Positions 15,821 through 25,364 of a stretch of DNA of 35,519 nt are shown in pieces. Below the pieces are notes generated by a model. The model was not told where the DNA came from and ran no database searches. It worked only from the letters and a program-made list of their open reading frames with translations. Positions within the stretch are counted from its first letter, which is position 1. Each line of letters opens with the position of its first letter. This DNA comes from MAG-120531 sp963934855 (GTDB lineage Bacteria; Bacteroidota; Bacteroidia; Flavobacteriales; Flavobacteriaceae). A program made the translations under genes and the position numbers. Location: positions 1 through 35,519 of the forward strand of contig CAWWAC010000017.1 of NCBI GenBank assembly GCA_963934855.1, read 5' to 3'.

Positions 15821-16591
15821 ATGTCTAAATTACCCATAGAATACAAATTTCTAGATCTCTCTGATTACGGAAGACCCTTTGGCAGAATAATTGCCAAACA
15901 TCTTAAAAACAGTCGTTTTAATGCCATTCATGTAACCCTTAGTTTTTTAATCACTGCCTTCTTTGCCCTTGGCTTTCTCTTGCAGGGATTCTTGATAACT
16001 GCTGCTCTGTTATTGGTTTTGAAGTCTATTATAGATGCTGCGGACGGTGAACTTGCCAGAATGCAAAATAAGCCTTCTTATATTGGGCGCTACCTAGACT
16101 CTGTATGTGATATCTTCATTAACCTACTACTGCTAATGAGCATCGGCTTTTTAAGCCAAACCCCTATTTGGATTATACTAATTGCATTTGCCAGTTTACA
16201 GCTTCAGGGCACGCTGTACAATTACTATTATGTGATTCTGCGGAACAAAAACCAGGGGGACACTACTTCTAGAATATTTGAGCAAAAAATACCTATAGCC
16301 CTTGGCAATGAGAGTCAAAAATGGGTGACAAGGCTCTATTACACCTATAAATTTTGCTATGGTATTTTTGATAAAATTATTTATAAATTAGATTATAGTG
16401 CTTCTACACAAAGGCAATTCCCAAATTGGTTTATGACAGCGCTTTCTACTTTTGGATTGGGTTTTCAGCTGTTAGGCATGGCAGTTCTTATTGCTATTAA
16501 TAAAATTGATCTGATTATTCCCATTATTTTATTTGCAAATATTGGCTTATTAGGCTTTATAATAATTAGAAAGTTACTGCCAAAGAAATAG
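15821..16591 (+). CDS. CDP-alcohol phosphatidyltransferase family membrane protein
   Basis: This integral membrane enzyme moves a phospho-alcohol from a CDP-linked donor. The full family motif is present: D72, D75, G76, A79, R80, then G89, D93 and D97 with the canonical D(x)2DG(x)2AR(x)8G(x)3D(x)3D spacing. Hydrophobic segments lie around residues 38-70, 100-135 and 210-255. At 256 residues it is longer than PgsA and the neighbourhood offers no other lipid gene, so the alcohol (glycerol-3-phosphate, serine, inositol or other) cannot be assigned. It is preceded by a TAnnTTTG box and a relic region, and followed after 51 bases by a gene for an exported amidohydrolase on the same strand. Confidence 0.85.
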   Translation: MSKLPIEYKFLDLSDYGRPFGRIIAKHLKNSRFNAIHVTLSFLITAFFALGFLLQGFLITAALLLVLKSIIDAADGELARMQNKPSYIGRYLDSVCDIFINLLLLMSIGFLSQTPIWIILIAFASLQLQGTLYNYYYVILRNKNQGDTTSRIFEQKIPIALGNESQKWVTRLYYTYKFCYGIFDKIIYKLDYSASTQRQFPNWFMTALSTFGLGFQLLGMAVLIAINKIDLIIPIILFANIGLLGFIIIRKLLPKK

Positions 16592-16642
16592 GTCTTAATC
16601 TGTTGTTTAATGTTTTATCTTTAAGCTCCAAAACAGTCTAAA

Positions 16643-18037
16643 ATGCTCAAGTATCAGTTTTTATTATTAGTTTTTATTAGCTTAATTCTCGTTCAATGCA
16701 ACAATAATAAAGATTTAGAACCCTATGATTTACTCATTGTAAATGGAAGTGTAATAGACCTAGACACAGGTGTTTTTAGTAAATCTGATATAAAAATATA
16801 CCAAGGAAAAATTACTGAAATTCTTCCTCAAAAAGAAGGGAGGTTCCAAAATCATAGTCCTGGCTCAAGCGGCCAAGTAATAGACGCAGAAGGGAAGTTT
16901 ATTATTCCTGGGCTATGGGATAATCACGCTCATTTTAGAGGTGGAGATGCTTTGCTGGCAGAAAATGAAAAGTTCCTTGAACAGTATTTAAAATATGGCA
17001 TTACTGGAGTCAGAGATGCTGGTGGAGATTTAACTACAGCCATTAGGGTGTGGCAGCAGAAAACTATAGAAAACCCTTTATTTGGACCTACTATTTTTAC
17101 TTCTGGCCCAAAAATAGACGGTCCAAATGCTAGGTGGCCAGGTTCTTTAGAAGTGTCAGATGCAAAGAGCATTCAAAGAGCATTAGACTCCTTGGTGTCT
17201 CTTCAAGTAGATTTTGTAAAATTATATGAGTCTACTCTCAGTGGCGAGTCTTATCTAGAAACTATAAAAGAGGCAAGTAAAAGAGGTCTTCAAACTAGTG
17301 GTCATATGCCATTTGATAGCAGTTTAGCAGAAACAATAAAAGCAGGAATTGGTGGAATTGAACACCTTTATTATATTGTAAAGGGCTGTAGTTCAAAAGA
17401 GGATGAAATTACACTAGCAGTAAAACAAAAACGTATGGGCTTTTGGGAGGCGCTTCCTATTTTATTGGAAAGTTATGATGAAACAAAGGCCAAAAATATG
17501 TTTGTCTTATTAAAGGAGCATGGTGTCTTTGTGATTCCTACCCTGCATATTGGAGAAACTTTAAGCAGTCTTGACAATACAGATCACAGCCAAGACATTG
17601 GACTTAATAGCATAGGTCCTGGCATTAAAAAAACCTATGAAGGGAGAATTAAAAATGCTTTAAATGCAACTGACAAAGAAAAGGTAGATAGAAAGGCATT
17701 GCAGTCTTTTTTTAGCCAACTTACACTTAATTTGTCTATAAATTATGTGGCCTTATTAGCCGGATCTGACAACGGCGCTTTTAATTCATACATATACCCT
17801 GGCAGCTCTTTACATGAGGAGCTAGCAGCTATGGTAAGGGCAGGTCTCAGCCCTTTAGAAGCCTTGAGAACCTCTATAGTAAACGGTCCAAGATTTCTAA
17901 GAGTTCAGGATCAATACGGGTCTATTAGTCTCGGAAAAAATGCAGATTTATTGCTACTAGAGCAAAATCCACTTAAGAATATTACACATACAAAAGAAAT
18001 TTATAAAGTAATTAAAGGAGGTTTAGTGTTCAGATAG
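16643..18037 (+). CDS. exported amidohydrolase-family protein (imidazolonepropionase/prolidase-like)
   Basis: This is a 464-residue metal-dependent hydrolase. The N-terminal hydrophobic stretch ends in LILVQC, with Cys19 likely lipidated although Gln before the Cys is atypical. The small beta domain (LLIVNGSVIDLDTG) leads into the TIM barrel with the HxH metal pair in GLWDNHAHFRGGD near residue 95, GVRDAGG near 120, SGHMPF near 220, GIEHLYY near 237, and AGSDNGAF near 375 carrying the metal Asp. The closing LGKNADLLLLEQNPLKN strand is typical of amidohydrolases. Likely substrates are cyclic amides or dipeptides; nothing in the sequence decides this. It is followed by 127 bases without a gene. 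Confidence 0.88.
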   Translation: MLKYQFLLLVFISLILVQCNNNKDLEPYDLLIVNGSVIDLDTGVFSKSDIKIYQGKITEILPQKEGRFQNHSPGSSGQVIDAEGKFIIPGLWDNHAHFRGGDALLAENEKFLEQYLKYGITGVRDAGGDLTTAIRVWQQKTIENPLFGPTIFTSGPKIDGPNARWPGSLEVSDAKSIQRALDSLVSLQVDFVKLYESTLSGESYLETIKEASKRGLQTSGHMPFDSSLAETIKAGIGGIEHLYYIVKGCSSKEDEITLAVKQKRMGFWEALPILLESYDETKAKNMFVLLKEHGVFVIPTLHIGETLSSLDNTDHSQDIGLNSIGPGIKKTYEGRIKNALNATDKEKVDRKALQSFFSQLTLNLSINYVALLAGSDNGAFNSYIYPGSSLHEELAAMVRAGLSPLEALRTSIVNGPRFLRVQDQYGSISLGKNADLLLLEQNPLKNITHTKEIYKVIKGGLVFR

Positions 18038-18164
18038 CGCTAATTACTAGCTTTTTTCATTCATATTTAAGTTTCATTAAAAAATGACTTAAAAACAATT
18101 CAAATAGGCGTAACACTCCAATCACTTTTATTATATTTAAACTTCTAAATAAACTGTCCAAATT

Positions 18165-21100
18165 ATGAAAAAAACCTTGCTTTTATTGGCGCTTATTTGT
18201 GCTCCATTTGCCATGGCTCAAAATGTTTCCATGGAACTTTTAGAAAATTTAAAACCTAGAAACATTGGACCTGGTGGCATGAGTGGTAGAGTGACATCTA
18301 TTGACGCTGTTCATGAAAATCCTGAAATCATGTATGTAGGTACTGCCTCTGGCGGGTTGTGGAAGTCTACCTCTGGTGGTATTAAATGGGAGCCTATATT
18401 TGAGAAAGAAACAACAGCCTCTATTGGTGCAGTGGCCATACAACAATCCAATCCTTCTGTTATTTGGGTAGGTACTGGAGAGGGAAATCCAAGAAACTCA
18501 TTAAATGGTGGTTTTGGTGTCTATAAGTCTTTAGATGGAGGAAAAAGCTGGAAATCAATGGGATTAGAGAAAACTAGGCACATCCATAAAATACTTATAG
18601 ACCCTACAGATTCAAATACAGTATATATAGGTGCTATAGGATCTCCTTGGGGGGCTCACCAAGAACGAGGTGTTTACAAAACTATAAACGGGGGGAAAAG
18701 CTGGAATAAAATACTTTTTAGCAATGAAACTTCTGGTGTTGCAGATATGGTTATGGACCCTAAAAATCCTAACAAAATTATTGCGGCCCTATGGGACCAC
18801 AAGAGAGACCCTTGGTTTTTTACCTCTGGCGGTTCAGGAAGCGGTTTATACATGACCTATGACGGAGGTGAAAATTGGAAAAAGCTTACAGAAAAAGAGG
18901 GACTTCCAAAAGGAAATTTAGGTAGAATTGGTATTGCCATTGCTCCTAATAAAACAGAGGTGATTTACGCCCTCATAGAATCTAAGAAAAATGCCCTTTA
19001 TAAATCTACAAACGGTGGGAGTAACTGGAAAATGATCAATGACAAGTCTGATATTGGTGATAGGCCTTTTTACTATTCAGATATCTCTGTAGATCCTCAA
19101 AATGAAAACCGTGTTTATTCTGTTTTTACTCAAGTTAATGTGTCTGAAGATGGAGGGAAAAATTTCACACAACTAATGCCTGCATATGGTGTAGACAACG
19201 GAGTACATCCAGACCACCATGCCTGGTGGATACATCCTAAAAACGGCCAGTTTATGATGGATGGAAATGATGGAGGTATGAATATCACTAGAGACGGCGG
19301 TAAATCTTGGCGCTTTGTTGGTAATATTCCAGTAGCGCAATTTTACCACATTAGCACAGACAATGAGTACCCTTACAATGTTTACGGTGGCATGCAAGAT
19401 AATGGTTCTTGGAGAGGGCCAGCATATGTATGGAAAGTACAAGGAATTAGAAATTCCTACTGGCAAGAAATTGCCTTTGGAGACGGTTTTGACGTAGTTC
19501 CAGACCTAGATAATTCTCAGTATGGATACGCCATGAGCCAGCAAGGATTTGTATCTCGTTATGACTGGAAAACTGGAAATAATTACTCTGTTAGACCTAC
19601 CCCTCCAGATGAAAAAACAAAACTTAGGTTTAATTGGAATGCTGGTATAGGGCAAGATCCTTTTGACAGCAGTACGGTTTATTTTGGAAGTCAATTTGTA
19701 CACAAGTCTACAAACAAAGGTCTTACGTGGTCTGTGATTTCAACAGATCTCACCACCAATGACCCTGAAAAGCAAAAACAAAGCGAGAGTGGTGGGCTTA
19801 CCATGGACGCCACAGGAGCAGAAAATCACTGCACCATTTTAGTGATTGAACCCTCTCCCATAGAAAAGGACATGCTTTGGATTGGAACAGATGACGGGCG
19901 TGTGCACATAACAAGCGATGGAGGACAAAACTGGATAGAAGTAACTAAAAACATTAAAGGCTTGCCTACAGGCAGCTGGATACCACAAATTAAGGCTTCT
20001 AATAAAAATAAAGGAGAGGCGTTACTAATTGCTAATGACTACAGAAGGTTTAACTTCACTCCATACGCTTATAGAACCAAAAACTACGGAAAAACTTGGG
20101 AACGTATTGTAGATGAAAAAGATGTAGCTAGCTACACTTTATCTATCATTGAAGATACTGAAAATCCAAATCTGTTATTTTTAGGAACAGATGACGGTTT
20201 ATATGTCTCATTTAATGCAGGAGAAGGATGGCAAAAGTGGACCGCTGGCTTTCCAACAGTTTCTACCAAAGATTTAGCCATTCAACCTAGAGAGCAAGAC
20301 CTTGTTATTGGGACCTTTGGACGGGCTGCTTGGGTTATGGATGATCTTAGACCACTCAGAGCACTAGCTGGAAATGCAAATTTATTGAATAAAGATTTTG
20401 AATTATTTGCCCCTCCAATAGGGTATTTAGCTGCATATCAGCAGCCTACAGGTAGCCGTTTTGGAGCAGACGCCCTATACCAAGGAGAAAACAAGAAATC
20501 TGGAGCTATGATTACTTATTACATAAAAGAAGGCGCTCCCAAAGACAGGATGGAAGCTAAGGAACTAGACGCTGTGAAAGAGGCTGATGAAGACAACATT
20601 GAAGCTCCTACTAATGAAGGCTTAGTGGCTGGTAAAGAAGTAACTCTAAAAGCTTCTAAAGATTCTCTTTTCTTAAAAGTATTTGATGGAGAAAGACTTA
20701 TTAGAACACTGAGTATAAAAAAACCAGAAAAAGCTGGTTTTCACAGAATGTTCTGGTCTATGGATGAAAAAGGTGCAGAAATACCCTCTAGAACTATTTC
20801 TAAAAACAATAGAGAAAGAGGTGGTAAATCAGTTATGGCTGGAAATTATCTGTTAGTCCTCACTGACGGAATAAAAGAGAGTAAGCAGCAAATAACTGTT
20901 GCTGTAGACCCTAGGTTGGGAGAAAGCAAAGCGGCTATGAAAGAAGTGTACCAGTCAGAGACCCACTTAGAGTCTCTCATGCAAAAAGCTGCCGATGCTG
21001 TTAAACAACTGGCAGAAAGTAAGGAGATCGCTACTACACTTTCCAAGGATCTTACTACCTTAGATAAAGAAATGCACAAAGAAGCCATTAAAAAAACTTC

Positions 21101-21413
21101 AGAAATAAACAAAACCATAGACTCTCTTTTGGCACTTTACCTTGGTACTATAGACAAAAGACAAGGGATTACCAGAAATCCAGAAATCACGGTCATGCAA
21201 AGAATAAGAGAGGCTTCTAGCTATGTAGGGAGTAGAAAAACAGGGATTACAGAAACTGAAGAAAAACTGCTTGTGTTTGCAGAAAATCAATTAAAACAGG
21301 CACTAGCAAAGCAAAATGAATTTTTTGAAAATCAATGGCCAGCTTTTCAAAGTAGTATGAAAGCTATTGATAGAGATCCATTTAAAGAAACAAAATTATT
21401 TAACATTCAATAA
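18165..21413 (+). CDS. exported BNR/VPS10-type beta-propeller protein
   Basis: This large protein (1082 residues) has a signal peptide (MKKTLLLLALICAPFAMA, then Q). Two seven-bladed-type propellers occupy about residues 30-720 and carry repeated Asp-boxes of the S/TxDGGxxW kind: SLDGGKSW, TINGGKSW, TYDGGENW, STNGGSNW, TRDGGKSW and SDGGQNW. Blades also repeat the AIGAVAI or VMDPKNPN pattern seen in sortilin-like 'glycosyl hydrolase' proteins. The C-terminal ~350 residues contain a beta domain and a coiled-coil-prone helical tail (ALKQ, KEIATTLSKDL region). Such proteins are abundant in marine flavobacteria and are usually secreted or surface-bound; no catalytic residue can be assigned. The stop codon is only two bases before sodC. 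A near-consensus TATATTTA lies at 18132-18139. Confidence 0.88.
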   Translation: MKKTLLLLALICAPFAMAQNVSMELLENLKPRNIGPGGMSGRVTSIDAVHENPEIMYVGTASGGLWKSTSGGIKWEPIFEKETTASIGAVAIQQSNPSVIWVGTGEGNPRNSLNGGFGVYKSLDGGKSWKSMGLEKTRHIHKILIDPTDSNTVYIGAIGSPWGAHQERGVYKTINGGKSWNKILFSNETSGVADMVMDPKNPNKIIAALWDHKRDPWFFTSGGSGSGLYMTYDGGENWKKLTEKEGLPKGNLGRIGIAIAPNKTEVIYALIESKKNALYKSTNGGSNWKMINDKSDIGDRPFYYSDISVDPQNENRVYSVFTQVNVSEDGGKNFTQLMPAYGVDNGVHPDHHAWWIHPKNGQFMMDGNDGGMNITRDGGKSWRFVGNIPVAQFYHISTDNEYPYNVYGGMQDNGSWRGPAYVWKVQGIRNSYWQEIAFGDGFDVVPDLDNSQYGYAMSQQGFVSRYDWKTGNNYSVRPTPPDEKTKLRFNWNAGIGQDPFDSSTVYFGSQFVHKSTNKGLTWSVISTDLTTNDPEKQKQSESGGLTMDATGAENHCTILVIEPSPIEKDMLWIGTDDGRVHITSDGGQNWIEVTKNIKGLPTGSWIPQIKASNKNKGEALLIANDYRRFNFTPYAYRTKNYGKTWERIVDEKDVASYTLSIIEDTENPNLLFLGTDDGLYVSFNAGEGWQKWTAGFPTVSTKDLAIQPREQDLVIGTFGRAAWVMDDLRPLRALAGNANLLNKDFELFAPPIGYLAAYQQPTGSRFGADALYQGENKKSGAMITYYIKEGAPKDRMEAKELDAVKEADEDNIEAPTNEGLVAGKEVTLKASKDSLFLKVFDGERLIRTLSIKKPEKAGFHRMFWSMDEKGAEIPSRTISKNNRERGGKSVMAGNYLLVLTDGIKESKQQITVAVDPRLGESKAAMKEVYQSETHLESLMQKAADAVKQLAESKEIATTLSKDLTTLDKEMHKEAIKKTSEINKTIDSLLALYLGTIDKRQGITRNPEITVMQRIREASSYVGSRKTGITETEEKLLVFAENQLKQALAKQNEFFENQWPAFQSSMKAIDRDPFKETKLFNIQ

Positions 21414-21415
21414 TC

Positions 21416-21979
21416 ATGATTATGAAAAAACTATTATTTATCGCAGCCTTACTCATAAGCGTTGTGGCCTGTAAAGAAAAGAAAAAACAAGAACAAGGGG
21501 ATGTACCCGCTACTCAAACTGAAGAGGTGGGTAAAATCTCCTTTGAAATGACTCCTAAGAGTGACTCAGAGGTAAAAGGAACTGTGACATTCACAGAGGA
21601 AAATGGAGAGGTCATGATGATGGCTTATTTATCTGGTCTTACTCCAGGAGTTCATGCCATACATCTTCATGAAACTGCAGACTGTTCTTCTGAAGATGGC
21701 ACTTCTACAGGTGGGCATTGGAACCCTACCTTTGAGCCACATGGTGCTTGGGGAGTTACTGAAGGTTTTCACCGAGGAGATATTGGAAACTTTACTGCAG
21801 ATGAATCTGGCAATGCCACTGTTCACTTTATGACAGATCTTTGGACTATAGGAGGAGAAGACATGACCAAAAATATTCTAGGAAAAGCAGTTATTGTTCA
21901 CCAAGGTGAAGATGATTTAACTTCACAACCCAGCGGTGCTGCTGGCACAAGAGTAAGTTGCACTGGAATAATAGAGTAA
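21416..21979 (+). CDS. sodC: Cu,Zn superoxide dismutase, lipoprotein
   Basis: This disproportionates superoxide outside the cytoplasm. All metal ligands are present in family order: Cu ligands His83, His85 and His162, bridging His101, and Zn ligands His109, His119 and Asp122. The disulfide pair Cys90/Cys182 and the active-site Arg179 are also kept. The N-terminus (MKKLLFIAALLISVVAC) ends in a lipobox, so the enzyme should be anchored in the envelope. Two starts are possible, ATG at 21416 and ATG at 21422; the latter gives a cleaner lipoprotein leader. It lies two bases after the BNR protein and 19 bases before the LETM1-related gene, so the three are probably one transcript. Confidence 0.93.
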   Translation: MIMKKLLFIAALLISVVACKEKKKQEQGDVPATQTEEVGKISFEMTPKSDSEVKGTVTFTEENGEVMMMAYLSGLTPGVHAIHLHETADCSSEDGTSTGGHWNPTFEPHGAWGVTEGFHRGDIGNFTADESGNATVHFMTDLWTIGGEDMTKNILGKAVIVHQGEDDLTSQPSGAAGTRVSCTGIIE

Positions 21980-21998
21980 TTATTATAATGTACCACCT

Positions 21999-23162
21999 AT
22001 GAATCCGTCTGCTTCTGGTTGGGTAAAAAAATTTGGTCATATCATTGAAAAACAAGGATCTCTTGTGCTACATGATATGGCTTTATTTTTGGAGTTAAAA
22101 CAAAGTGGATTTATTTACGGAGCCAGTATATCTATCCCTGTATTTATTGTTCCAGAATACAAAGCTTCTTTTGATGAAAAAACAAAAATAAATATTCTAT
22201 ACGGCCTCTATGGAGTGAGCTTAAAACAAGATCCACATATCTGTTTTGAAGGGTTCCTAGACCAGGTTATTCATTACTATAAAGCCTTAGATTTTGTAAA
22301 AAAGTCTTTTTTTGACGGCTTTATGGGAACGGCTACAAAAGAAGAGATTGCAGAAAAAATAATTGAGCAAAGGGTGTTTCCTCAAACCAGCCTGTTAAAT
22401 AAAACGCTTGGGAATGTCACTGTAAATACCTACTTATACTTAGACCTCTTATGCTTTAAAAGATTTTTAGAAGAGCCAGACCAATATAAAAGTCAAATAA
22501 AAAAACTAGAAACGCTAGCTTTAGGAATTACTCAAGAAACACTACTAACTTTCCCAGAAAGCAAAAAAAAGCTAGAACAACTTATAAAATCTTCCCTTAG
22601 TTTAGATAACAAAGGTGGCTTTATTAATGAATCACTCCCCATAGATTTAAGTTTAGAAGAGAAAAGATATTTTCTCATTCTTGCTTGTCTCAATAGCTTG
22701 CATTATATAAGTGCTTCAGAAACTTACAAAAAATTTTTAGAAATCATATGCATTAGAATTTCATTAGATCTAGCATCTGCAGAGAAAGAAGTATTTGACC
22801 TTATGAATTTTATAAAAACATATAAAAAAGAAATACCTGCTTTAAAATCTTTAAATATAGGAGAGCAATTCTATGACAACCTGAGCGTACTTGTTAATAA
22901 ACTTATCCTAAGAAATAGCAAAAGACTTTTAAAAGAATTAAAAGGAAGCCAAGAATTGGTTGTGCTTTTAACAAAGTCTACCCACAGTGATTTAAGTGAA
23001 GTAGAAAAAAAGAAAATTCAAGAACAGCTATTAGACATTTTCAAAAGCATTCCTTCTTTGGCTATATTTATTTTACCAGGTGGCGCTATTCTACTTCCCA
23101 TTTTTATAAAACTCATTCCAAAGTTATTGCCCTCTGCCTTTGACGATAATAGAATTACTTAA
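21999..23162 (+). CDS. LETM1-related protein
   Basis: This is a 387-residue, mainly helical protein. Its last ~70 residues match the LETM1-type core: a helix (LSEVEKKKIQEQLLDIFKSI) followed by PSLAIFILPGGAILLPIFIK and the closing LIPKLLPSAFDDN. In mitochondrial LETM1 this hydrophobic, proline/glycine-rich stretch is membrane-associated. In flavobacteria the family is often labelled 'LETM1-related biofilm-associated protein'; that label is from memory and a function has not been shown here. The N-terminal 300 residues resemble nothing I recognise and carry no signal peptide, so the protein is probably a peripheral or tail-inserted inner membrane protein. It is the third gene of the BNR-sodC run. 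Confidence 0.78.
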   Translation: MNPSASGWVKKFGHIIEKQGSLVLHDMALFLELKQSGFIYGASISIPVFIVPEYKASFDEKTKINILYGLYGVSLKQDPHICFEGFLDQVIHYYKALDFVKKSFFDGFMGTATKEEIAEKIIEQRVFPQTSLLNKTLGNVTVNTYLYLDLLCFKRFLEEPDQYKSQIKKLETLALGITQETLLTFPESKKKLEQLIKSSLSLDNKGGFINESLPIDLSLEEKRYFLILACLNSLHYISASETYKKFLEIICIRISLDLASAEKEVFDLMNFIKTYKKEIPALKSLNIGEQFYDNLSVLVNKLILRNSKRLLKELKGSQELVVLLTKSTHSDLSEVEKKKIQEQLLDIFKSIPSLAIFILPGGAILLPIFIKLIPKLLPSAFDDNRIT

Positions 23163-23255
23163 AAAATTAAGATAAAACTATCTCTATTCTTTAAATGTAT
23201 AAAATAGCATTCACCCAATTGTAGTTTTTTAAAGATAAATTGGGAATAATAGCCC

Positions 23256-23263
23256 TACCTTTG
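23256..23263 (+). promoter_or_regulatory. -7 promoter box TACCTTTG for the DEAD-box helicase
   Basis: An exact TAnnTTTG match with the favoured following CA lies 17 bases before the ATG at 23281, implying a very short leader. A loose 7-bp inverted repeat (CCCAATT 23214-23220, AATTGGG 23238-23244) sits directly upstream. Confidence 0.6.
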
Positions 23264-23280
23264 CAATCTTATAATAAGAT

Positions 23281-24543
23281 ATGACATTTAAAGAACTTGG
23301 GCTTTCAGAGCCCCTTCTAAAAGCTTTAGAGCGTTTAGATTATCATACCCCAACCCCCATTCAAGAACAAGCCATTCCAATCATTCTAAGTGGTCAAGAC
23401 CTCTTGGGTTGTGCCCAAACAGGGACAGGAAAAACAGCCGCTTTTGCTATTCCTATCATTGAAAGGATTTTAGCTAAAAATGAAAAAAATTCGTATATAA
23501 AAGTATTAGTTGTTACTCCAACAAGAGAGTTAGCAATACAAATTGAAGAGAGTTTTAAAGATTATACCCAATTTACAGATCTGAGAACACTGGTTATTTT
23601 TGGAGGTGTAAAACAAGGGAAACAAACAGATGCTCTCAGGAAAAGACCTGATATTTTGGTAGCGACACCAGGAAGACTTTTAGATCTAATGAACCAAGGC
23701 TTTATTAGTTTAAAAGACGTACAATATGCAGTTTTAGACGAGGCAGATCAAATGTTAGATATGGGCTTTATCCATGACATTAAAAAGTTAATAGCAAAAC
23801 TTCCTTCCAACAGACAATCTTTGTTCTTCTCTGCTACCATGCCGCAGAGTATTGTAGATCTTTCATCGAAAATATTAGGGAACCCACAAAGAATTACTAT
23901 AAAACCAGAACAGGCTACCGCAGAAAAGGTAACTCAAGAACTCTATTTTGTAAGTAAAGGCGATAAAATTAACCTTTTAGCAAAGCTTGTAAACGAATCT
24001 GACGCAGCTGCAGTCTTGGTATTTTCAAGAACTAAACACGGCGCAAATAATATTGTCAAGAAATTAGAGAAATTTGATATAAAGGGAGCGGCCATACACG
24101 GAAATAAATCACAAGCAGCTAGGCAAAATGCACTGGAAGGCTTTAAAGATGGAAAACTAAAAGTATTAGTAGCAACTGATATTGCAGCAAGGGGGATAGA
24201 CATAGACCAACTTTCCCTAGTCATTAATTATGACCTGCCCAATGTGCCAGAAACTTATGTGCACAGAATAGGAAGAACAGGAAGGGCTAGTGCCAGCGGT
24301 GTAGCCATATCATTTTGCGATGGTTCTGAACGTCCTTATTTAAGAGACATAGAAAAACTTATTAGACAAAAAGTCCCAGTGATAAGTGGCCATGAATTTG
24401 AAGACGATGGCACTGAAGTCATTGAAAATGAAGATAGATCTTCAAGGGCTAATAGGTCCAACAGATCTAACATAAAACCGCAACAGTCATCTGGTGGCAA
24501 AAAAAAAGAATGGAAGCCCTTTAGAGGTAACAGAAATTCGTAA
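23281..24543 (+). CDS. DEAD-box ATP-dependent RNA helicase, RhlE-like
   Basis: This cytosolic RNA helicase has 420 residues. Motifs run in order: Q-motif TPIQEQAIP near residue 25, motif I AQTGTGKT near 48, PTRELA near 81, TPGRLLD near 130, DEADQMLDMG near 153, SATMP near 184, then RecA2 motifs VLVFSRTKHG near 248, ATDIAARGIDI near 300 and HRIGRTGRA near 330. The tail after residue 375 is low-complexity, rich in Arg, Ser, Asn and Lys, as expected for the RNA-binding extension of RhlE-type helicases. Likely roles are ribosome assembly or cold adaptation, but the sequence does not single one out. It has its own promoter box and is followed by the pseudouridine synthase rluF, which also fits ribosome biogenesis. 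Confidence 0.93.
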   Translation: MTFKELGLSEPLLKALERLDYHTPTPIQEQAIPIILSGQDLLGCAQTGTGKTAAFAIPIIERILAKNEKNSYIKVLVVTPTRELAIQIEESFKDYTQFTDLRTLVIFGGVKQGKQTDALRKRPDILVATPGRLLDLMNQGFISLKDVQYAVLDEADQMLDMGFIHDIKKLIAKLPSNRQSLFFSATMPQSIVDLSSKILGNPQRITIKPEQATAEKVTQELYFVSKGDKINLLAKLVNESDAAAVLVFSRTKHGANNIVKKLEKFDIKGAAIHGNKSQAARQNALEGFKDGKLKVLVATDIAARGIDIDQLSLVINYDLPNVPETYVHRIGRTGRASASGVAISFCDGSERPYLRDIEKLIRQKVPVISGHEFEDDGTEVIENEDRSSRANRSNRSNIKPQQSSGGKKKEWKPFRGNRNS

Positions 24544-24624
24544 AATAATTGACTTAAAAACAAGAATAAAGAGTCCTTTAAATATCCAATAAAATCTTAT
24601 TTTTATATTGTAAATTAGAGTTTT

Positions 24625-25359
24625 ATGGACCGTCCTTCTGGCATTAGAATTAATAAATATTTAAGTGAAATTGGAGTTTGTTCTAGGCGTGGGGCAGACA
24701 AGCTCATAGAAGAAGGCCGCGTCACTATTAATGGGCTTGTTCCAGAAAAGGGTACAAAAATTTTAGAGGGTGACCAAGTGGCCTTAGACGGAAAAACTAT
24801 GGGAACTATTGAGGAGCCTCATGTTTATCTCATATTTAATAAACCCATTGGAATTGTTTGTACCACAGATACCCGTGTAGAAAAAGATAATATTATAGAC
24901 TATATCAATTATTACAAACGTATATTTCCAATAGGCAGATTAGATAAACCCAGTGAAGGACTCATTTTTCTGACTAGTGATGGAGACATTGTAAATAAGA
25001 TACTCAGAGCCAGGAACCACCACGAAAAAGAATATGTAGTGACTGTAGACAAAAAAATCACTCCTAATTTTATAGAGAAAATGAGTGCTGGTGTCCCAAT
25101 TTTAGATACTATAACAAGAAGTTGTGAAGTAAGTGCCATTAACAGTACTACCTTTAAAATTGTACTTACCCAAGGTCTAAACAGACAAATTAGAAGAATG
25201 TGCGAATACTTGGGGTATGAGGTGTCACATTTAAAAAGGGTGAGAATTATGAATATTTCCTTAGATATACCAGTGGGTAGCTGGAGGGAATTTACACCAC
25301 ATGAATTAAAAGAATTAAACCTCCTACTTGAAGACTCAACCAAGAGCGTTAATGAATAG
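24625..25359 (+). CDS. rluF: 23S rRNA pseudouridine synthase RluF
   Basis: This converts a uridine of 23S rRNA to pseudouridine. It is a 244-residue RsuA/RluF-type enzyme. An N-terminal S4 RNA-binding domain (INKYLSEIGVCSRRGADKLI, residues 9-28) is followed by the catalytic domain, with Asp107 in PIGRLDKPSEGL. This is the same residue number as the catalytic Asp of E. coli RluF as I remember it. The conserved C-terminal motif GLNRQIRRMCEYLGYEV follows near residue 185. The specificity (U2604-type) is inferred from resemblance to RluF rather than RluB/RluE. The paiB-like gene begins five bases after its stop, so the two are translationally close. Confidence 0.92.
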   Translation: MDRPSGIRINKYLSEIGVCSRRGADKLIEEGRVTINGLVPEKGTKILEGDQVALDGKTMGTIEEPHVYLIFNKPIGIVCTTDTRVEKDNIIDYINYYKRIFPIGRLDKPSEGLIFLTSDGDIVNKILRARNHHEKEYVVTVDKKITPNFIEKMSAGVPILDTITRSCEVSAINSTTFKIVLTQGLNRQIRRMCEYLGYEVSHLKRVRIMNISLDIPVGSWREFTPHELKELNLLLEDSTKSVNE

Positions 25360-25364
25360 TTGCC

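Noticed and set aside
18038..18060. GCTA ... TAGC hairpin followed by T's after the amidohydrolase gene
   Set aside because: Four-bp stem only; below what I would call a terminator.
23214..23244. CCCAATT ... AATTGGG inverted repeat upstream of the helicase gene
   Set aside because: Seven-bp stem with a 17-base loop and no T-run after it; too weak for a terminator, and as an operator it has no support beyond position.
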